Source: Mesostigma viride
Taxonomy: Eukaryota > Streptophyta > Mesostigmatophyceae > Mesostigmatales > Mesostigmataceae
Assembly (NCBI GenBank): GCA_009746045.1
Contig: RPFO01000076.1
Coordinates: 5,144,275 to 5,208,274 of the forward strand
DNA length: 64,000 nucleotides
Direction: 5' to 3'
Shown: in pieces, positions 1 through 10,797 of the stretch
Position numbering within the stretch: position 1 is the first letter of the stretch
How the letters are laid out: every line of letters starts with the position of its first letter
Notes under the pieces: generated by a model
The model's input: the letters and a program-made list of their open reading frames with translations, nothing else
Told to the model about the DNA's origin: nothing
Databases searched by the model: none
Made by a program: the position numbers and the translations under genes

Positions 1-19
1 ATGCAACACCCAATTTATG

Positions 20-43
20 AAAAGGCCTCAATTGAGGCCTTTT
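20..43. repeat. 24-bp perfect palindrome
   Basis: The two halves are exact reverse complements centred on CAATTG, followed by a short T run. No gene is visible to its left inside the window. It could form a hairpin or cruciform; its role is unknown. The rest of 1-218 holds nothing I can assign. Confidence 0.6.
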
Positions 44-218
44 TCCAGGTAGATAGACACTAAAAAATTACTACGGTACGAATTCAGCGAATTTCAGGTC
101 ATTTTCAGTCAAACGAAAGGCAGTGACGCCAACTACCAAAACGTTTCCGTTACGAATTTTCAGTGCGATGTAGTAGGTGATCAGCGCGTCGCAACTTCCG
201 GAGCATACCGTCCGGCAA

Positions 219-2175
219 ATGGGGGCGTTGCAGCTCCGCGCCAGTTTTCGAATCCCCTGCCCCGCGCATACACAAGGCAACGACCAAGACGCCGGCAACG
301 ATCACGAAAGCGGCTCGGGTGCGGCGGGGGCTGGCCACTCCGGCGCGGCCATGGCCGATATTGACTTGGCAGAGGCAGGTTCAGTTCGCTGCAAAGGAAC
401 AATATTCTGGCGTAACGCAGTCGCCGACAGCATAGTCTCCAAAACTATCTCACTTTCTCCAGACACCCTAAAATCCACACCTGAAATTCTGACTTCCTGC
501 ATTTTGGGGGCTTTTGGCATTGTGGAAACTGGGGCTACCCCTTCTTTTTGTTTCTCCATCAACGAGGGATTCGATGAAGGTCCCAGCATTTACTCAGCCA
601 GCGAGGTGTGCACCCGTTGGGACTTCTTTTCCAAGCAGGAACTGAGGATTTATTCTCCTGCTTACTTCATGCAAGCCGAGGGTGAAGAAGCCCACCTTGG
701 TAACTATGTTCAGCAACAACGAGGCGAGGACGCCCGAGGAGGGAGCACCGGATTCAGGCCGCCATCAAGAATGCCTGGGGACGTCAAGTCTCGTCCCTTT
801 GGAGCCAGCCCGGGATTCAGCAGTATTAATTCCGATGATGAAGATGCCGGCCGTGTTGGCAACATGCCAACATCTAGGCGCCGGCGTACGGATAAAGAAC
901 GGGCTATTTTGCTCCGCGCCCTTGTTGATGACCTCGCAGACCGTGACAGGAATGGCGGTTTCAAGAGCTGGTTTCATCAGTCTTCCAAGACAAAGAGGAA
1001 GTTGCAAGATGCTCTCTGGCGCGAGGAGCGCCTAGCTGATCGGGATTTTGCCGAGCTGGTGGATGCCTAGAACCAGTTGAAGTATCGCGCGCGCGCAGCA
1101 CGCAAGAAGCTTTCTGACAGCAGCAGCAGCGAGGACTCGAGCTCGGACGAGGACGACGAGGAGGACGACGAGGAGGATCGTCGCAACCAGCGTCATGGCA
1201 AGCATGGGGTCAGCGTCCACAAAACAGCGCGCCGTGACAAGGAATCGAGCCGATGCACCGACGTGCGCCGTGACAATCCGGCTGGCCGCGAGGCCATCCA
1301 CCGTGACAAGGGAGCTGGCCGCAGTGCTGATCGCCATGACAAGGGATCTGGCCGCGAGGCCATGCACCGTGACAAGGGAGCTGGCCGCGACAAGGAGGGC
1401 CGCGACACCATGCGTCGTGACAAGGAGGGCCGCGACACCACGCGCCATGACAAGGAGGGCCGCGACACCACGCGCCGTGACAAGGAGGGCCGCGACACCA
1501 CGCACCGTGACAAGGAGGGCCGCGACATGGGCAGCGACGAGGGCCGCGACACCACGCGCCATGACAAGGAGGGCCGCGACACCACGCCCCGTGACAACGG
1601 ACCTAGCCGCGACACCACGCGTCGTGACAAGGAGGGCCGCGACATGGGCAGCGAAAAGGGCAGCGACGATGTCGACATCGAGGGCGCTACCGATGAGGAC
1701 ATCGAGCACGATGACAATGGCCGCAAGAAGGACAAGGCAGCACGCGCGAGGAAGTACCAGGAGGTCATCAAGCACATCCAAGCAACGAGGGACTCGGAGG
1801 TGGCCGAACAGCGGGAGAAGGCCAAAGCCAAAAGGGCGGCCCGGGCAGTGCTTGAAGACTCCGAGAACGATCCTCCACGCAAGGCAGAAGCAAAGGTCAC
1901 GAAGAAGGTATTAGATACCCATTTGAGTTTCTTTGCAACCTTTGTCATATTGATGTTTTTTTTCTAAAGCATGCATGTATATGCAAAATAATATTCAATA
2001 TCATGCCAAATTGTTTCACATGCATTAACTGTCATGCTTGCAGACGCATCCAGCAGCCAGCTCCCGCGAGCCACTTGCGTGTCTCAATGCCAACGCGTCG
2101 GCGATGAACTCGCGAGCCACGACTGCAGCAGACAAACAAAAGAAGAAGATGGAAGCATCTGGCTTTGCACTTTGA
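219..2175 (+). CDS. Unrecognised charged low-complexity protein; two exons and an in-frame TAG
   Basis: I do not recognise this gene. One reading frame stays open from the ATG at 219 to 1907 apart from a single TAG at 1068-1070; the flanking codons on both sides stay in the same frame. The first part (219-1067) ends in a basic, helix-like segment (SKTKRKLQDALWREERLADR). After the TAG come KYRARAARKK, a Ser/Asp/Glu-rich acidic run (about 1120-1180) and a 10-residue charged repeat of the type EGRDTTRRDK (about 1385-1650), then a Lys/Ala/Glu-rich coiled-coil-like segment. A GT at 1908 and a TTGCAG ending at 2043 define a phase-0 intron; exon 2 adds 43 codons and ends at TGA 2173-2175. The composition suggests a nuclear or nucleic-acid-associated protein, but no domain is visible. 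The TAG could mean a pseudogene, a sequencing error, recoding or an unrecognised intron. The true 5' end may lie upstream through splicing. Confidence 0.45.
1383..1655 (+). repeat. 30-bp coding minisatellite
   Basis: Roughly 30-bp units (GACAAGGAGGGCCGCGACAC plus about 10 variable bases) repeat about eight to nine times in frame, with shorter and diverged variants upstream from about 1250. In the plus frame they encode the EGRDTTRRDK decapeptide. Because the unit is a multiple of three, all other frames also stay open, which explains long overlapping reading frames here. Confidence 0.8.
1908..2043 (+). other. Intron of the charged-protein gene
   Basis: GTATTAG at the left edge and a pyrimidine-rich CATGCTTGCAG at the right edge. 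Removing it joins AAG to ACG in phase 0 and keeps a Lys/Ala-rich frame to a TGA at 2173. Reading into the intron instead gives a hydrophobic tail and a stop at 1965, which is out of character with the protein. Confidence 0.5.
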
Positions 2176-2189
2176 TGACTGCGGTATGT

Positions 2190-4219
2190 AATTTTCCTAC
2201 ACGTGCATTGCTGGCATGCGTCCTTAGTGTTCAGCCCTAGCATGCTTCCTTACTTAGTGTGCATAGGACACTAGCATGCTTCCTTAGTGTTCAACCTTAG
2301 CATGCTTCATAAGTGTTCATCCCTAGCATGTGCTTCCTTAGCGTGCATAGCTAGCATGCGTCCTTAGTGTTTAGCCCTAGCATGCTTCCTTAGTGTAGTG
2401 CATATAGTTAGCATGCTTCCTTATTAGTGTTCAGCCTTAGCATGCTTCTTTAGTGTTCAGCCCTAGCATGCTTCCTTAGTGTAGTGCATATAGCTAGCAT
2501 GCTTCCTTATTAGTGTTCAGCCTTAGCATGCTTCTTTAGTGTTCAGCCCTAGCATGCTTCCTTAGTGTAGTGCATAGCTAGCATGTTTCCTTAGTAGTGT
2601 GCATAGCTAGCATGCTTCCTTAATAGTGTGCATAGCTAGCATGCTTCCTTAGTGTTCAGCCTTAGCATGCTTCCTTAGTGTTCAGCCCTAGCATATGCTT
2701 CCTTAATGTGCGTAGCTAGCATGCTTCCTTAGTGTTCAGCCCTATAGCATGCTTCCTTATAGTGTAACTAGTGCATAGCTAGCATGCTTCTCTAGTCTTC
2801 AGCCCTAGCATGCTTCCTTAGTACGTGTGCATAGCTAGCATGCTTCCTTAGTGTTCAGCCTTCACATGCTTAACCTTAGTGTTCAGCCCTAGCATGCTTC
2901 CTTAGTGTGTGCATAGCTAGCTTGCTTCCTTAGTGTGCATAGCTAGCATGCTTCCTTAGTAGTGTTCAGCCTTAGCATGCTTCCTTAGTGTTCAGCCCTA
3001 GCATGCTTCCTTACTTAGTGTGCATAGGACACTAGCATGCTTCCTTAGTGTTCAACCTTAGCATGCTTCATAAGTGATCATCCCTAGCATGTGCTTCCTT
3101 AGTGTGCATAGCTAGCATGCGTCCTTAGTGTTTAGCCCTAGCATGCTTCCTTAGTGTAGTGCATATAGTTAGCATGCTTCCTTATTAGTGTTCAGCCTTA
3201 GCATGCTTCTTCAGTGTTCAGCCCTAGCATGCTTCCTTAGTGTTTAGCCCTAGCATGCTTCCTTAGTGTAGTGCATATAGCTAGCATGCTTCCTTATTAG
3301 TGTTCAGCCTTAGCATGCTTCTTTAGTGTTCAGCCCTAGCATGCTTCCTTAGTAGTGTAGTGCATAGCTAGCATGTTTCCTTAGTAGTGTGCATAGCTAG
3401 CATGCTTCCTTAATAGTGTGCATAGCTAGCATGCTTCCTTAGTGTTCAGCCTTAGCATTCTTCCTTAGTGTTCAGCCAGTTCAGCCCTAGCATATGCTTC
3501 CTTAATGTGCGTAGCTGGCATGCTTCCTTAGTGTTCAGCCCTATAGCATGCTTCCTTATTATAGTGTAACTAGTGCATAGCTAGCATATGCTTCTCTAGT
3601 CTTCAGCCCTAGCATGCTTCCTTAGTACGTGTGCATAGCTAGCATGCTTCCTTAGTGTTCAGCCTTCGCATGCTTAACCTTAGTGTTCAGCCCTAGCATG
3701 CTTCCTTAGTGTGCATAGCTAGCTTGCTTCCTTAGTGTGCATAGCTAGCATGCTTCCTTAGTAGTGTTCAGCCTTAGCATGCTTCCTTAGTGTTCAGCCC
3801 TAGCATGCTTCCTTACTTAGTGTGCATAGGACACTAGCATGCTTCCTTAGCGTTCAACCTTAGCATGCTTCCTAAGTGATCATCCCTAGCATGTGCTTCC
3901 TTAGTGTGCATAGCTAGCATGCGTCCGTAGTGTTTAGCCCTAGCATGCTTCCTTAGTGTAGTGCATATAGATAGCATGCTTCCTTATTAGTGTTCAGCCT
4001 TAGCATGCTTCTTTAGTGTTCAGCCCTAGCATGCTTCCTTAGTGTTTAGTAGCCCTAGCATGCTTCCTTAGTGTAGTGCATATAGCTAGCATGCTTCCTT
4101 ATTAGTGTTCAGCCTTAGCATGCTTCTTTAGTGTTCAGCCCTAGCATATGCTTCCTTAGTGTAGTGCATAGCTAGCATGTTTCCTTATAGTGTGCATAGC
4201 TACTAGCATGCTTCCTTAA
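2190..4219. repeat. Satellite array, left part (AGCATGCTTCCTTAGTG family)
   Basis: Dense tandem units built from AGCATGCTTCCTTAGTG followed alternately by TGCATAGCT or TTCAGCCCT. A higher-order period is visible: the marker TTACTTAGTGTGCATAGGAC occurs at about 2250, 3011 and 3813 (periods about 761 and 802 bp), with the same order of variant units in each. The array holds no gene. It is interrupted at a TTAA (4216-4219) by a transposon and resumes at 5909. Confidence 0.95.
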
Positions 4220-5908
4220 CCCCTAAATGGTCTGAGATCCTGCCGATAAATCGGCTGGATCTTCACAATTTTGCAAACCAGATGCCATCCAACCTACCCA
4301 TATCCAATGGCTGTCCTTGGGGGCCAAGCATGTCCATGAGTTGCCCTTCGGGTTGGTATATCACAACCTCACATATATGCAGGGTAGGCCATATATAACT
4401 GCCGTCAAAGTCAGGGGGGTCAAGACGAGCGTTTTCATTTTTGGTAGAATGTGCATTTTGAATTATGTTGTAAGAGCTAGGCACCTACCACTTCAGGGAT
4501 GATAAACAATTAGTTGCTGAACAGTTTGAGCCATTGGGGTCATCATTTGGGTGGGTATACCAGCAGTTACACCCAGTACAGCCCTTAGGGGTACCGTTGG
4601 TAAAAAGCAACCAAGGGGGTAGGGGTGGGCATACTACCTACTAATATGGCCACCAACCATGCCAAACAATACATTTCCCTTCCACAATGATGGGGAAACA
4701 TAACTGCATCATCACACTGCCCTTACATGGCACCTATGTGCAGGTGCTACCTTGTCCATGCACGTAGGTAACGTGGTACGGATACCCTACGCAAGGCATG
4801 CATTCTAGGAGGCAGCCACCAACAAACTAGTGATGTTGAGCCTATTTCAGCCTGCCCTAGCAAGGATAAACTAGGCCTAAGCTGCTATAGCTTGCCAGGT
4901 GATGGCCAGCACACCTGGTGGCACATGCTGTCAATGGGAAGCTTTTACTCACCAGTTACGTGCTTGATGATGCCACAGAGACCAGCCAACTGCCTCACAC
5001 TCATGCAATATGTGTATGGGAAATGTATAACAAACATATATGGAGGTATTCAAACCCATACAGCCTCTAAAACTTATCACCATCACCCTGTGGCAGGTCA
5101 ACTGACTGAGGGAAGCATCTAAGAAGGGTGTTTTAGAAAGGGGCCAGGCCAGGGTCAAGAAAGAGCACGAATAATGCAAAAAGAATGTGCTACACAAGCT
5201 AGAACGTACATATAAACGTCAAACATCGATAGGAAAACGATGCTTAAGCTTTACCAGGCATGGATGGCGTTACCTTGGCCCAGGCGGTGGCCGCAAAATG
5301 GCGCATTTCGGCACACCAAAGTTGTGCAGCATGGTCGCTGGATTCGGCGATTTCTGGCCACCCTTGCACGTTTACGACTACTATGTATCATAAAAAGTAC
5401 AAAGAAACCGATATATCCTTTAAAATACGCCGGAAAGGTATTGCTGTCAACGTTTCTATCGTCCGGCCTGATCGCAGTTTTTTCCAGCAAGAACGCTGCC
5501 GACACCTATCAAATGGCATTCCCGCGAACCAAAAATTGGCCTGTATGATCTTTAGGACGTATAAAATCAATATCCTAAGTTTGGTCAGAAAATTCGAACG
5601 AAAACGTAAATGCCATGCGTGGGCGCAAGCCGCCATGGCCAGGTCGTTGTTTTCCGGAATGCACGATGCACGTGAAAAAGTACCCTGACCCCTTGTACTT
5701 TGACCGGCCAGAACACCTCTATAACTTTGTCAGAAGTATGCAAACCCATATACCATGCTGTGAAGAAACTTATAAACTTTCGATCTTCTCAGCTAAACTT
5801 TTCCTAATTCTCAATAGATTTCGCGGCATCTGGTCCCCCGAGAAGGGGCCGATGCATCGGCTGGAACTCGATTTTTGGCGGAAAATCGGCAGCAAGACCA
5901 TTTAGGGG
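4220..5908. mobile_element. TTAA-flanked (piggyBac-like) non-autonomous element, copy 1
   Basis: Flanked by TTAA on both sides (4216-4219, 5909-5912) with perfect 14-bp terminal inverted repeats CCCCTAAATGGTCT and hairpin-forming subterminal GCCGAT/ATCGGC motifs. It is 1689 bp long. The TTAA duplication and CCC-start terminus are hallmarks of piggyBac-type elements. No transposase is readable; the longest frames have no recognisable domain. The satellite copies near 2630 and 3410 read CCTTAATAGTGTGC, exactly the uninterrupted target. A second copy lies in opposite orientation at 22782-25066. Confidence 0.9.
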
Positions 5909-6410
5909 TTAATAGTGTGCATAGTTATAGCATGCTTCCTTAGTGTTCAGCCTTAGCATTCTTCCTTAGTGTTCAGCCCTAGCATGCTTCCTTAATGTGC
6001 GTAGCTAGCATCATGCTTCCTTAGTGTTCAGCCCTAGGCTGCATGCTTCCTTAGTGTGCATAGCTAGCATGCTTCCTTAGTGTGCATAGCTAGCATGCTT
6101 CCTTAGTGTGCATAGTTAGCATGCTTCCTTAGTGTTCAGCCTTCACATGCTTCCATAGATAGTGTTCAGCCCTAGCATGCTTCCTTAGTGTTCAGCCCTA
6201 GCATGCTTCCTTAGTGTGCATAGCTAGCATGCTTCCTTAGTAGTGTTCAGCCTTAGCATGCTTCCTTAGTGTTCAGCCCTAGCATGCTTCCTTAGTAGTG
6301 TTCAGCCTTAGCATGCTTCCTTAGTGTTCAGCCCTAGCATGCTTCCTTAGTGTGCATAGCTAGCATGCGTCCTTAGTGTTCAGCCCTAGGCTGCATGATT
6401 CCTTAGTTTG
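5909..6410. repeat. Satellite array, right part
   Basis: Continuation of the same satellite after the TTAA element, starting in register with TTAATAGTGTGCATAG. The units become less regular toward 6400 and end before unique sequence at about 6415. Confidence 0.93.
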
Positions 6411-6480
6411 TGTTCATCCCAAGGAACTAACCAAGTTTTCCTCCCATGCTTTTGTGTGCTTAATTTTTTATTACTTGCAG

Positions 6481-6640
6481 GTGCTAATGTTGTTATGAAG
6501 GTCGCGCTACTAGCTTGCAAGCTAGTAGTCAATTGACTATGACAAGCAATGGTCGCTTGCCCTGAAGACCGCATCATGATGAAGACCATGTTTTTACTAT
6601 ATACATTTTTTCAATAAAAAAACTTCTTTGTTGATGTTCA
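6481..6640 (+). other. Candidate spliced 3' exon with AATAAA
   Basis: A good 3' splice site (T-rich tract ending TTACTTGCAG at 6480) is followed by about 130 bp of unique sequence and an AATAAA at 6613-6618. A matching 5' site could be GTATGT at about 2184, just after the stop codon of the upstream gene. That would make 2184-6480 an intron in its 3' UTR holding the whole satellite. A perfect 22-bp palindrome (6507-6528) overlaps a 14-bp one (6526-6539). Inference only. Confidence 0.3.
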
Positions 6641-6688
6641 TGTGAATATGCATGTGTGGAAATTTTCAAGTACATTTCAGCATGTAAT

Positions 6689-6925
6689 TACGGGGTAATT
6701 ATGAGGTAATTATGGGGTAATTATGGGGTAAACATGTACCACACAAGTAACTACCCCACTATTACCTTGGGTAATTGTGGGGTAATTATGGGGTAATTGT
6801 GGGGTAATAAAATTACCCTAAAAATTAGCGGCAAATTACCCTGGTAAAAGTGGGGTAAATGTGGGGTAATTTCATACCCCACTATTACCTAAATTACCCC
6901 ACTTTTACCCCACTATTACCCCAAG
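6689..6925. repeat. GGGGTAAT-rich inverted repeat block
   Basis: Many copies of GGGGTAATTA/TGTGGGGTAAT on one side and their complements (ATTACCCCA, CTATTACCCC) on the other, able to fold into a long imperfect hairpin. It could be a small inverted-repeat transposon, but I could not find terminal repeats with a TSD. The sequence from 6926 to 7530 shows no gene. Confidence 0.6.
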
Positions 6926-7538
6926 TTGGAGCCCAGAGTGGAAGGGGTAGTTACTACCTGTACCGCTGGGACGCCAAATGGAACTAAGATCACGGGGTAC
7001 TCGTTTCTTACTATATGGGATGCAGAGGATTGGGAAGAGCTAGCAGATTGGGGCACACGCATTATGATACCATATTACTAATGACAGCCTACTCATAAGC
7101 ACATACTACCTTGGTAACTGAAAGGGCCAGAGGGGGACCGTGTGCAGGGTGGGTAGGTTTTTCTCAGGGGGTAGTAGCAAGGGCCTGTTTCAAACAAGCA
7201 GCGCAAGCATGCACACCACTCGGTTAACGGGGTGATACTAACCCGTAACCCACAGCACAATTACCACCTGTTTTTAGTGAAATTTCGGCAGCATTTCCCC
7301 TGTACAGTGGGGGAATGCTGGCCTCCTTGAGGCCGTGGCTGGGCCGTCGCCGTCTTGGGCCCTTCACCACTTGGGCCCTTCACCACTAATGGACGAAAAA
7401 CGGAAAACAATGCTGGCGACCCTTGGCGTCCTGGCTCGTAGCCGTCTCGTATGAAAATGGAGACAAAATCACACAAACAGGGCCTAACTGCGCATGCCAG
7501 GGCAAAACATCATTCCTACAATATTCGTAAGCACTAGA

Positions 7539-9303
7539 CAGTGTTTTTAGTAACGGGACGCGTGCGTCAGCCGCTGACGCGTCAGTGTCTGACGCGTCAG
7601 ACTTTTTCGTCCGCGCGTCAGACAGCTGACGCGTAAATTTTGGCTCTGCGTCAGTCGACTGACGCGTAAATTTTGTCTGCACGTCAGTCGTCTGACGCGT
7701 AAATTCAGGCAGCACGTCAGTACTTATGGGCACCAAGTCTATGCGTCAGACAGGGTCAATATATAGTGGGTACCTACTAATGTACTGAAGTCCACTGAAA
7801 TGCTAACTTCGTACTCTTCGTACTGGATATCTACGAATTCAAGTTCACCAGTTCAGGTCTGTTCGTTGATATGCTTCAAGATTCTAGGCCGTTATCATGC
7901 CCATACCCGCCGGCCCTTAGCCTGCTGGGCGGCGAGAGTGACGAGAGTTCTAGACGAATGTAAAGTTGTAACCCAGGACGACTGGCAATGGTCGATGTCT
8001 CGATGATGGCAAAGGTTTTAGGAATATGATTGATGAGCTGAAGCGTTGCTAGGTTGCCTGATTTACAGATTGCTTTGAATCGAATTCAATTCCAGGTGTG
8101 TTTATTAACGCTGTAGATTTGTTTGCATAAGAAAGAATTCTGTCCATTACTAGATGCTTAGGGAAATTTCGGGCCGGGTCAGTAATATTGTATCAACATT
8201 TAACAACGTTAATGGTTTAGTCCGATAGTCAACTAGCAAAGTTAGCGACCTGGGGGTTGGAAGTTTTTGGGTGAAGGGATGGCGCCGGAAGGAATACTGG
8301 GAAAACTTACATCTGGGGGGATCGCAGCTTTTTTAAGGCCGAAACAGGCGGCCGACACGGCCAAAGCGCCTGCGCCTGGTCCGCGTGCCATTGTTGGCGT
8401 AGGCCAGGCAGCAGACGCGCTGAACCGCAGCAAGAGGAAAAGGGGGAATGATAGCAATGCAGCCAGCAGTGCAGCAGCAGCATCGGCTCAGTCCGGCAGT
8501 GCTGGTGAGCCCAGCCGGTCGTCCGAGAAGGAATCATCATCGGACGAGTCAGATTCTGGGAAAGATGGTGATGCGTTGGTTTTTGCAGACACTGGCCTTT
8601 AGTTCAGTGGCCCAAGCCTTCCTTAACAGGTTGTGTTATTCCCATACATCCCTAGGCTTAGGGGGGAAATGTTCAAGTGAGGCCCAAGGCCCAAGCTTTC
8701 CTAGACCTAGGTTGTTTTAATCCCAGCTCCTCAGCTAGGAAAACGAAGTTCAAGTGAGGCCCAAGGTTTAGGGCCCAAGCCTTCCTAGACCTACGTTGTG
8801 TTACTGCCAGTTTCCTAGTAGCTAGGTTTGTAGCTTGTTCTAAGAGAAGAATAATCATTTTGCCATGCCACTAGCTGGGTCATCGCTAGTGTTCACGAGC
8901 TCAAACAGCTCATCAATAAAGTTTTTTTAAAAAAAGTTTAATAAGTTTGATGTGTGTGTGCCGTTCTCGGCTGTGGCAATGTGGATGTGTAGGACTTAGT
9001 ATTGTAACAGTAAGTTCAGAAAAACAGTCGAAGTAGGTCATGTTATTCTGAATTTTGTATCATGGAACCCATTTCTCGCTGCTTTCACAAGTCAGAACTC
9101 AAAAGCTAGACATGTGCTCCAACCCTAATCTATGCAGGTATCGTTAGGCCCTGTAGCAACGAGTCAGCCGTCCGACGCGCCGCCAACGGCGGCAAGTCAG
9201 CCGTCCGACGCGCCCAACGGCGGCAAGTCAGCCATCTGACGCGCCGCCAACGGCGGCAAGTCAGCCAGGCTGACGCGGACAAAAACCCTTACTAAAAACA
9301 CTG
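7539..9303. mobile_element. hAT-type non-autonomous element with 8-bp TSD
   Basis: An exact 8-bp target duplication GCACTAGA flanks it (7531-7538 and 9304-9311). Terminal inverted repeats begin CAGTGTTTTTAGTAA, matching the CAG-type start and 8-bp TSD of hAT elements. Subterminal regions (7558-7720 and 9160-9285) carry many TGACGCG/CGCGTCA motifs, like transposase-binding arrays. The 1765-bp body has no readable transposase but holds one Ser/Ala-rich frame (8279-8602) and a duplicated AGGCCCAAG motif at about 8680-8800. Confidence 0.9.
8279..8602 (+). CDS. Unrecognised Ala/Ser-rich frame inside the hAT element
   Basis: An ATG-started frame of 107 codons. The first half resembles an ordinary protein (GILGKLTSGGIAAFLRPKQA), then a basic SKRKRG patch and Ser/Ala/Glu-rich low-complexity sequence. 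No hAT transposase motif (RW or DDE region, dimerisation domain) is visible. It could be a captured host exon, the remains of a 5' transposase exon, or chance. The element boundaries enclose it completely. Confidence 0.25.
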   Translation: MAPEGILGKLTSGGIAAFLRPKQAADTAKAPAPGPRAIVGVGQAADALNRSKRKRGNDSNAASSAAAASAQSGSAGEPSRSSEKESSSDESDSGKDGDALVFADTGL

Positions 9304-9648
9304 GCACTAGACTCGCAGTAGGGACACTAGCAATGCGTGAATTCAACCCAGTTCACACAATGTGGTTCTAATTTGACGACTCAAGTCTCTCCGCTTTACT
9401 GGGTCAAAAACAAGCAATATTCCACCAAATTGAGCGATTCCAACTACGGCCAAGCAAGGGAAGGGTCTCCCCTACTTGCTAATTCGTTTTCGAAAGGAAA
9501 GGGCGATTAAAACCTAAAGAAATCGTCTAATTTCGGGCAGGGCCTGCCCTTCCATTAACCGTAATGCTACCGAGGTGATACGACCAATTTTCCACTAGAA
9601 TTTGCCAAGTCCGGTCCAGATGCTGCGCCTTTACAGGGCAAAAGAGTC

Positions 9649-9785
9649 TAAAAAGATTCGTTAAAAGACTTGCAAAAAGGTTCGTCAAAAGACTGCAAAA
9701 AGGTTCGTCAAAAGACTGCAAAAAAAGGTTCGTTAAAAGACTGCAAAAAGGTTCGTGAAGGGAAAAACTGCAAAAAGGTTCGTAA
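9649..9785. repeat. ~22-bp minisatellite
   Basis: About six tandem copies of GACTGCAAAAAGGTTCGTCA with variable A-run length. The flanking sequence between the hAT element and the retrotransposon (9312-10080) contains no gene I can support. Confidence 0.8.
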
Positions 9786-10085
9786 CAAGATTCCAAAAAC
9801 GGGGCGATCTGATTTCGATTTACTACGTTAGCACTAAGTATTAAGACAGAAGCTTGAAAGGCTTCGATCTGCCAAATTTTACTGAGTATCCGGTGTCCTC
9901 TCTAGGAATCCTCTCTAGGAAGCAGCACTTGGGATCTAACTCAGTGGGCTAGGCGTACCTTGTAGCTTGCCCGATTTGTTGACTTCGGCAGTTCGGCTGA
10001 CGACCGAATATTGAATAATGAAATTAATGACTTCAATGCGGCGCGTTTGGCCGTTGCAGCCCTGTGCAGTCCAGCACGGGCGCTC

Positions 10086-10797
10086 TGTAACGTGCCAAGC
10101 CAATCGGCCAGACACGTTGGGAAAGATCGTTTCTGTCTACGGGACTATCGTCCCGGTTTGTTGCCCTGCCTGAGTAGAAAGGGTGATCACTATCCTATGG
10201 GCTACTTGCTGTCATCACAGCGTAGGCCCAGAAGCATTATAATAATTACCTTCTTGTATTCTTGCAATTGCAGTTGTACAAGGATATGTGTTGGACATGA
10301 TTGTATTAAAAGGAATAGATTCGTAGCTCAGATTAACTGAGGTGGGTGAGTCGGCGGATTGACGAGCGACTGTCTTGTCCATCGTCCTTGCAAGCCTTTA
10401 TGCCAAGCAGTGCCACTAGGTCGGCACTCGGCACCAGCTGGCTGATCCACTCGTGTGGCCCAAATTCACCCGTCACTAAGTTACGGCCTGAAGTTCATTG
10501 TAGTGTGCCGAACTACGGGTCGAACATAGGGCTGATCGACCTCTAACCATGTCCGTGGTAACCATCGTTACGTTATGCCATCGGACACACATCCATCGAT
10601 ATATATCCCAATGTCACCAATATAACTCTAGATCTCGACTGTCGGCACCCTCGTATACACAAGCAGAGGTGTGCCGGAAGGTATGGACTTCAAACCACCT
10701 TAGGTATCTATCTCTTTTTGCACGTATCTTTTTATACATATTTCTTTTGCCAAACTCTCTCGTGCTCACTAGGTTCGACCCTAGTCGGCACGCTACA
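10086..10797 (-). repeat. 3' LTR of the Gypsy element
   Basis: Downstream LTR in the minus orientation; 712 bp, same ends as the other LTR and almost identical to it. Confidence 0.95.

Noticed and set aside
1032-1948. Minus-strand and +1 frames of about 240-250 codons
   Set aside because: Shadows of the 30-bp coding minisatellite; the plus frame has sensible acidic/basic segments and splice sites.
5260-5688. 142-codon frame in the TTAA elements (also 23598-24026)
   Set aside because: Kept in both copies because the copies are nearly identical; no transposase motif and several overlapping frames are equally long.
2190-6410. CRISPR-like look of regularly spaced repeats
   Set aside because: Spacers are themselves repeats, unit length varies, no cas genes, and the genome is eukaryotic; it is a satellite.
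7180-7488. Small element bounded by GGGCCTGTTT / AAACAGGGCC
   Set aside because: Ends match over about 10 bp but no target duplication could be found.
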